From NCBI GenBank assembly GCA_943368345.1, contig CALRKY020000029.1:1-35257 (forward strand): a stretch of 35,257 bases of DNA. Direction: 5' to 3'. The notes beneath the pieces are model-generated. The model searched no databases. It had not been told where the DNA came from and saw only the letters and a list, made by a program, of their open reading frames with translations. Origin of the DNA: JADCGM01 sp943368345 (GTDB lineage Bacteria > Pseudomonadota > Alphaproteobacteria > Sphingomonadales > Sphingomonadaceae). A program made the position numbers and the translations under genes. Below are positions 30,425 through 35,257 of this stretch, piece after piece. Each line of letters begins with the position of its first letter. The first letter of the stretch is position 1.

Positions 30425-32845
30425 CTACCTGCCACCCATCGCAATCGCTGCCAGCGCATCCGCCTCCACCAGCATCGCCTCTTCGGCCAGTCCTTGCGCG
30501 GTTTGCTCCCGCCCGATCATCACCAGCACCGGCACCGCCAGCGGGGAGACTTGATCGAGCGGTTGATGGACGATGGTCCCCACCGCCCGGTCAAGCAGGG
30601 CCGCCAGTCGGCCGACATCGGTCAGCCGGGTCCGGGCATCGGCCCAGGCGGCGCGGAGCAGCATATGGTCCGGCTCATAGCGTTGCAGGACATCATAGAT
30701 CAGATCGGTGGAGAAGGTGACCTGCCGCCCGCTTTTCCGCTGGCCCGGTTGTTGCCGCTCGATCAGGCCGCCGATGACTGCCACCTCCCGAAAGGCCCGT
30801 TTCAGCAGGTGGGAATTTGACACCCATTCGACAAATTCGGTTTCCAGTATGTCGGTGGAAAACAGGCTGGCGGGGTCGCTCACCGGGTCGAGCGAATAAC
30901 AGGCGAGTGCATAATCATTGGCGACAAAGCCGAGCGGTTTCAGCCCCGCCGTTTCCATCCGCCGGGTCAGCAGCATGCCGAGCGACTGATGGGCATTCCA
31001 ACCTTCAAAACCGTAGACGACCATGTAATGCCGCCCCTCGTGCGGGAAGGTTTCGACCAGAAGCTCGCCCGGTTCAGGCAGGCGGGAACAGCGCTGCTGG
31101 ACCTGCAGCCAGTCGCGGATCTGGTCTGGAAAGCGCGCCCAATCGGCGGGTGTTGCCAAGAACGCGCGGACGCGGTCGGCTAGATGGGTGGTGAGCGGCA
31201 ACCGCGCGCCCATATAGCTTGGGATCATCGCCGATTTGGCGGTCGCCCTGACGATGAGGTCGGTGCCGTCGAGCCGGTCGACCTCCACCGCCATGCCGGC
31301 GAAATGGAACCTGTCGCCGTTGGACAGGGTGGAGGCAAAATATTCCTCAACCGTTCCCAGGGTGCGGCCATTTTTGAACCGCACTTTCACCATTGCGGCT
31401 TCGACGATGATCCCGGCGTTCAGCCGGTGCTGCGCCATGAATTTGGGATGGCTGACCCGCCAGATGCCGCCGTCTTCGCGGACCAGCCGCCTGTATTTGT
31501 CATAGGCCTTCAGGGCATAGCCCCCGGTTGCGACAAAGTTCAGCGTTCGGTCGAACAGGTCGCGGCTGAGACCGGCATAGGGAGCACTCGACCGCACTTC
31601 CCGGTACATGGTGTCTTCCGCAAACGGGGCAGCGCAGGCGCAGGCCATCAGATGCTGCGCCAGCACATCGAGAGCACCGGGCCGGAAATTCTCGGCATCC
31701 AGTTCACCGGCAGCAACGGCATCAAGCGCGGCCTGCGCCTCCAGATATTCAAACCGGTTGCCGGGAGCGATCAGCGCCCGCGACGGCTCGTCAAGCCGGT
31801 GATTGGCCCGCCCGATCCGCTGTAACAGCCGCGATGACCCCTTTGGCGCCCCCATCTGGATGACCAGATCGATATCGCCCCAGTCCACCCCGAGGTCGAG
31901 GCTGGCGGTGCAGACCAGCGCCCGCAGCCGCCCCTCGGCCATCGCCCCTTCGATCTTCCGCCGCGCCTCCACCGACAGGGAGCCGTGGTGGATGCCAATT
32001 GGCAGCCTCTCCTCATTGGCGGTCCACAGGTCTTGAAAGATCAGTTCGGCAAGGCCCCGGGTATTGCAGAAGACCAGCGTTGTCCGGTGGGCCTTGATCA
32101 GGTCATAGACCTCCCGCACCGCATGGCGACCGCTGTGGCCGGACCAGGGAATGCGGCCATCCGGGTTCAATATGCCAATCTCCGGCGCGGCCCCCGGGTC
32201 GCCGAGCACCAACCGCACCGCGCCCGCATCGGCGTCAGGGGCGATCCAGCCCTGAACGGCCTCCGGATCGCCGATGGTCGCGGACAGCCCGACCCGGCGC
32301 AGATTGGGTGCCAGCTGCTGCAGGCGGGCAAGGGCGAGGGACAGCAGATCGCCGCGCTTGCCAGCAGCGAACGCATGCACCTCATCAATCACCACGGTCC
32401 TGACCGAGGCGAGCAACCGGTCGGCATCCGGATAGGAAATCAGCAGGGACAGCGATTCCGGTGTGGTCAGCAGGATATGCGGTGGCCGGACCCGCTGCCG
32501 CGCCTTCCGGTCCGATGGTGTGTCGCCGGTGCGGGTTTCGATCCGGATCGGCAATCCCATTTCCGCCACCGGGCCGAGCAGGTTGCGCTGCACGTCGACG
32601 GCCAGCGCCTTTAGCGGCGATACATAGAGGGTGTGCAGTCCGTCATGATCGGGGTTGGCGATCAGGTCGGCCAGCACCGGCAGAAATCCGGCCAGGGTCT
32701 TGCCCGCCCCAGTGGCGGCAATCAGCAGCGCATGGTCACCGGCACCTGCCGCTGCCAGCATTTCCTGCTGATGGCGGCGCAGCGCCCAACCTTTGGCGAC
32801 GAGCCAGGCGTCGATTGCGGCGGGGAGGAGCGGGGCGTGCGGCAC
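30425..32845 (-). CDS. Ligase-associated DNA-damage-response DEXH helicase (Lhr type)
   Basis: This 806-residue superfamily-2 helicase has Walker A AATGAGKT near residues 43-50, motif Ia VSPLKALAVD, TTPESL, Walker B DEVH at 154-157, motif III GLSATI and the second RecA domain with VFCNTRG, HHGSL, VCTASLDLGVDWGDIDLVIQ and QRIGRANHR. A winged-helix and a large C-terminal Lhr-core domain follow. It would unwind DNA in repair together with the downstream PdeM phosphoesterase. I chose GTG 32845: AAGG lies nine bases upstream and family homology begins with LPAAIDAWLVAKGW. The longer frame to 32983 adds 46 Cys/Arg-rich residues that look like leader sequence. It is divergent from typA across 175 bases. 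Confidence 0.93.
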   Translation of the reverse strand: MPHAPLLPAAIDAWLVAKGWALRRHQQEMLAAAGAGDHALLIAATGAGKTLAGFLPVLADLIANPDHDGLHTLYVSPLKALAVDVQRNLLGPVAEMGLPIRIETRTGDTPSDRKARQRVRPPHILLTTPESLSLLISYPDADRLLASVRTVVIDEVHAFAAGKRGDLLSLALARLQQLAPNLRRVGLSATIGDPEAVQGWIAPDADAGAVRLVLGDPGAAPEIGILNPDGRIPWSGHSGRHAVREVYDLIKAHRTTLVFCNTRGLAELIFQDLWTANEERLPIGIHHGSLSVEARRKIEGAMAEGRLRALVCTASLDLGVDWGDIDLVIQMGAPKGSSRLLQRIGRANHRLDEPSRALIAPGNRFEYLEAQAALDAVAAGELDAENFRPGALDVLAQHLMACACAAPFAEDTMYREVRSSAPYAGLSRDLFDRTLNFVATGGYALKAYDKYRRLVREDGGIWRVSHPKFMAQHRLNAGIIVEAAMVKVRFKNGRTLGTVEEYFASTLSNGDRFHFAGMAVEVDRLDGTDLIVRATAKSAMIPSYMGARLPLTTHLADRVRAFLATPADWARFPDQIRDWLQVQQRCSRLPEPGELLVETFPHEGRHYMVVYGFEGWNAHQSLGMLLTRRMETAGLKPLGFVANDYALACYSLDPVSDPASLFSTDILETEFVEWVSNSHLLKRAFREVAVIGGLIERQQPGQRKSGRQVTFSTDLIYDVLQRYEPDHMLLRAAWADARTRLTDVGRLAALLDRAVGTIVHQPLDQVSPLAVPVLVMIGREQTAQGLAEEAMLVEADALAAIAMGGR

Positions 32846-33020
32846 GGCGCAAACCTTACAGCAAGCCGGGCCCACGTCATCCCGTTGGCGAACCGGACAG
32901 CGGCAATTTGGCGGGGTTTTTCGCTCCGCCTTGTTGCGGCGCACCAATTCGACTATAGGCACCGCCGACAGCCGGGGCCGCACCCGGCTCTTTTCATTTT
33001 ACGCAACAGGCCGACCCGCA

Positions 33021-34841
33021 ATGCAGCTTCGCAATATCGCCATAATCGCGCACGTCGATCACGGCAAAACCACCCTGGTCGACCAGCTGTTCCGCCAGTC
33101 TGGCACCTTCCGTGACAACCAGCGCATTGCCGAGCGGGCGATGGATTCGAACGACCTCGAAAAAGAGCGCGGCATCACGATTCTGGCCAAATGCACGTCG
33201 ATTGAGTGGCACGGCACCCGGATCAACATTGTCGATACCCCCGGCCACGCCGATTTCGGTGGCGAAGTGGAGCGGATCCTGTCGATGGTCGATGGCGTGA
33301 TCCTGCTCGTCGATGCCGCAGAAGGCGCGATGCCGCAGACCAAGTTCGTCACCGGGAAGGCTCTGGCACTCGGGCTGCGCCCGATCGTCGTCGTCAACAA
33401 GATCGACCGTCAGGATGCCCGGGCGCAGGAAGTGCTCGACGAGGTGTTCGACCTGTTCGTCAGCCTGGAGGCGTCGGATGAGCAGCTGGACTTCCCGGTG
33501 CTGTTCGCCTCGGGCCGCAACGGCTATGCCGGGGACAATCCCGATGTCCGGTCCGGCGACCTGTCGCCAATGTTCCAGACCATCGTCGATCATGTGCCCG
33601 CTCCCAGCGCCGATCCCGATGGTCCGTTCAAATTCCTTGTGACCCTGCTCGACCGCGATAACTTCCTCGGCCGCATCCTGACCGGACTGATCTTCTCCGG
33701 CTCGATCAAGCTCAACGCCCCGATCCACGCGCTCGACCCGGACGGCAAGATTGTCGAACAGGGTCGCGCCTCCAAAATCCTTGCCTTTCGGGGTCTCGAG
33801 CGTGTTCCCGTGGAGGAAGCCGGCGCCGGTGACATCATCTCGATTGCCGGTCTGACCAACGCCACGGTCGCCAACACCATCTGCGACCCCGGCGTCACCG
33901 AACCACTGCATGCCCAGCCGATTGACCCGCCGACGCTCAGCATGCGTTTTGCCGTCAACGATTCGCCCTTTGCCGGACGCGAAGGCACCAAGGTCACCAG
34001 CCGGATGATCCGCGACCGCCTGTTCCGCGAAGCCGAGTCGAACGTCGCCATCAAGGTCACCGAAAGCGCCGACAAGGACAGTTTCGAAGTCGCCGGCCGC
34101 GGCGAGCTGCAGCTGGGCGTGCTCATCGAAACCATGCGCCGTGAAGGCTTTGAGCTTGGCATCAGCCGCCCGCGCGTGCTGTTCCGCGACAACCCCGCCG
34201 GTGGCCGGGAAGAGCCGTATGAGACCGTCGTCATCGACGTGGACGAGGACTATTCCGGCACCGTCGTCGAGAAGATGGCGATCCGCAAGGCCGAGCTGAC
34301 CGACATGCGCCCCAGCGGCGGCGGCAAGCAGCGGATCAGCTTCTCCGCCCCGTCACGCGGCCTCATCGGCTATCACGGCGAGTTCCTGTCCGACACCCGC
34401 GGCACCGGCATCATGAACCGCATTTATGAGAAATACGGTCCCTATAAAGGCAATATCGAGGGCCGGAAGAACGGTGTGCTGATCTCCAACGGCGGCGGCG
34501 AGGCCAATGCCTATGCGCTGAACATGCTGGAGGAACGCGGCATCCTGATGGTCGCCCCCGGGGACCCGCTGTACGAGGGCATCATCATCGGCGAGAATGC
34601 CAAGCCGGACGACCTAGAGGTCAACCCGATGAAGGCCAAGCAACTAACCAACTTCCGCGCCAGCGGCGGCAAGGACGACGCCATCCGCCTGACCCCGCCG
34701 AAGCGCCTGACGCTCGAGCAGGCGATTGCGTACATCGACGAGGACGAACTGGTCGAGGTGACGCCAAAGAGCATCCGCCTGCGGAAAACGCACCTGGATC
34801 CGCACGAGCGGAAACGGGCGAGTAGGGCGAAAGCGGCGTAG
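33021..34841 (+). CDS. typA: Translational GTPase TypA/BipA
   Basis: This 606-residue ribosome-associated GTPase of the EF-G/LepA class acts in ribosome assembly and stress adaptation. G1 is HVDHGKTT (11-18), then the switch region EKERGITI (47-54), G3 DTPGH (72-76) and G4 NKID (126-129). Downstream are the beta-barrel domain, the EF-G-like domain (AGRGELQLGVLIETMRREGFEL) and the BipA-specific C-terminal domain with APSRGLIGYHGEFLSDTRGTGIMN and NFRASGGKDDA. The length is the family standard, which supports ATG 33021; the longer upstream frame has no homology. It is followed by a hairpin and non-coding DNA, so it is probably monocistronic. Confidence 0.97.
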   Translation: MQLRNIAIIAHVDHGKTTLVDQLFRQSGTFRDNQRIAERAMDSNDLEKERGITILAKCTSIEWHGTRINIVDTPGHADFGGEVERILSMVDGVILLVDAAEGAMPQTKFVTGKALALGLRPIVVVNKIDRQDARAQEVLDEVFDLFVSLEASDEQLDFPVLFASGRNGYAGDNPDVRSGDLSPMFQTIVDHVPAPSADPDGPFKFLVTLLDRDNFLGRILTGLIFSGSIKLNAPIHALDPDGKIVEQGRASKILAFRGLERVPVEEAGAGDIISIAGLTNATVANTICDPGVTEPLHAQPIDPPTLSMRFAVNDSPFAGREGTKVTSRMIRDRLFREAESNVAIKVTESADKDSFEVAGRGELQLGVLIETMRREGFELGISRPRVLFRDNPAGGREEPYETVVIDVDEDYSGTVVEKMAIRKAELTDMRPSGGGKQRISFSAPSRGLIGYHGEFLSDTRGTGIMNRIYEKYGPYKGNIEGRKNGVLISNGGGEANAYALNMLEERGILMVAPGDPLYEGIIIGENAKPDDLEVNPMKAKQLTNFRASGGKDDAIRLTPPKRLTLEQAIAYIDEDELVEVTPKSIRLRKTHLDPHERKRASRAKAA

Positions 34842-34864
34842 CCGCAGCGCGGCGCGGGCGCAGC

Positions 34865-34890
34865 GCGGGGTTTGCAACGCAAACGCCCGC
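34865..34890 (+). terminator. Hairpin downstream of typA
   Basis: GCGGGGTTTGC and GCAAAC-G-CCCGC pair over 11 bp with one bulged G and an AAC loop, 24 bases after the typA stop. It is GC-rich and very stable, but no T-tract follows. Confidence 0.5.
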
Positions 34891-34961
34891 TACGCCCCGA
34901 CTCGCGCAAGGCCGGCCGGCGGGGCGCGAGGCCCCAGCCGAGCGAACCCGTCCGACGACGA

Positions 34962-34978
34962 CGCAGGCTTTGCCTGCG
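34962..34978. repeat. 7-bp perfect hairpin
   Basis: CGCAGGC-TTT-GCCTGCG is a perfect 7-bp stem with a 3-base loop. It could be a second termination or 3'-protection element after typA. Confidence 0.45.
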
Positions 34979-35045
34979 GCGGGCAACTGCATCGAGATTT
35001 GTAATCGCCCAAACTGGGATTGCATTCGCTTGTGCATGAAGTTAG

Positions 35046-35077
35046 TGTCATGTGTCGCGTCAACAGGACACATGACA
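35046..35077. repeat. 11-bp perfect inverted repeat
   Basis: TGTCATGTGTC and GACACATGACA are perfect inverted copies around a 10-base spacer. The second arm abuts an ATG at 35078. It could be an operator, an RNA hairpin or the edge of an insertion. Confidence 0.6.
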
Positions 35078-35160
35078 ATGGAATCGTCTTACCTCTCGGT
35101 CGGTGCCTATGACCGGCCCCCACTGAGTGGTCCGCGTTGATTGTTAGTGCATTTGTGCCT

Positions 35161-35221
35161 CCATCGCCAGTGCTGGCCGGAGGTGGAGCGAAGCGGAACC
35201 GGAGGACAACGCTGGCGATGG
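35161..35221. repeat. 10-bp inverted repeat with 41-base interior
   Basis: CCATCGCCAG (35161-35170) and CTGGCGATGG (35212-35221) pair perfectly. A further gaagcgg/ccgcttc pair overlaps the right side. The structure is cut by the window edge. Confidence 0.5.
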
Positions 35222-35257
35222 AACCGCTTCCGGGGCCGGTGGTCGGTAGCCGAGGCT

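Larger units (their letters stand above)
34842..35257. other. Non-coding, hairpin-rich tail of the window
   Basis: These 416 bases after typA hold no gene I can support. Basic, low-complexity minus-strand frames overlap the typA end and look like shadows. Inverted repeats occur at 34865-34890, 34962-34978, 35046-35077 and 35161-35221. A 20-codon frame (MESSYLSVGAYDRPPLSGPR) starts at 35078, directly after the third hairpin. Confidence 0.6.

Noticed and set aside
32793..33020. 76-residue N-terminal extension of TypA
   Set aside because: TypA homology and the standard length of about 606 residues begin at ATG 33021; the extension overlaps the helicase promoter and start region and has no family features.

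Overview
The window looks like chromosomal DNA of a GC-rich alphaproteobacterium, most probably in the Sphingomonadales. This is inferred from the gene set: a 2Fe-2S ferredoxin of adrenodoxin type, a ligase-associated helicase/PdeM pair, DUF6456 and DUF1428 proteins, a TonB receptor, a GAAC-N7-GAAC SOS box of alphaproteobacterial form, and GC-rich third codon positions. No database was consulted.

Region 1 (1-11,314) is one minus-strand gene. It encodes the N-terminal 3,771 or so residues of a giant secreted adhesin and runs off the left edge. It has a signal peptide, a filamentous-haemagglutinin secretion domain, thousands of residues of degenerate beta-strand repeats with a register of exactly 1,203 bp (401 residues) in one part, and MBG/YDG-type repeats near the cut end.

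Region 2 (11,615-17,261) holds an acyltransferase-3 membrane enzyme, a Dps ferritin and a TonB-dependent receptor on the minus strand. Divergent from the receptor is a membrane-anchored sugar dehydrogenase-type propeller fused to cytochrome c.

Region 3 (17,269-20,503) holds a DUF6456 gene divergent from an XRE regulator, with a tandem 13-bp repeat between them. It continues with a TusA-like protein, a dienoyl-CoA-reductase-like SDR lacking the expected tyrosine, and an unrecognised exported membrane protein.

Region 4 (20,596-24,508) has tRNA-Thr(GGT), a 50-residue basic protein and a secreted glutathione peroxidase. It then has a five-gene cassette, tetR-SRPBCC-DUF1428-VOC-GST, headed by a perfect 18-bp palindrome; this reads as a self-regulated detoxification or stress operon.

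Region 5 (24,619-28,924) has a secreted fasciclin protein with a strong terminator and a crotonase lacking one of the two catalytic glutamates. A 396-base gap follows, carrying an orphan SOS box and promoter. A LytS/LytTR-type two-component pair and a ferredoxin are on the minus strand.

Region 6 (29,000-34,841) is a DNA-repair neighbourhood: an AlkA-like glycosylase, PdeM phosphoesterase and an Lhr-type helicase, with a REP-like inverted repeat between the last two. Divergent from these is the translational GTPase TypA/BipA. The last 416 bases are non-coding as far as I can see and are rich in hairpins.

The best candidates for something undescribed are the giant repeat adhesin, the palindrome-controlled five-gene cassette, the orphan SOS promoter, and the structured non-coding tail.
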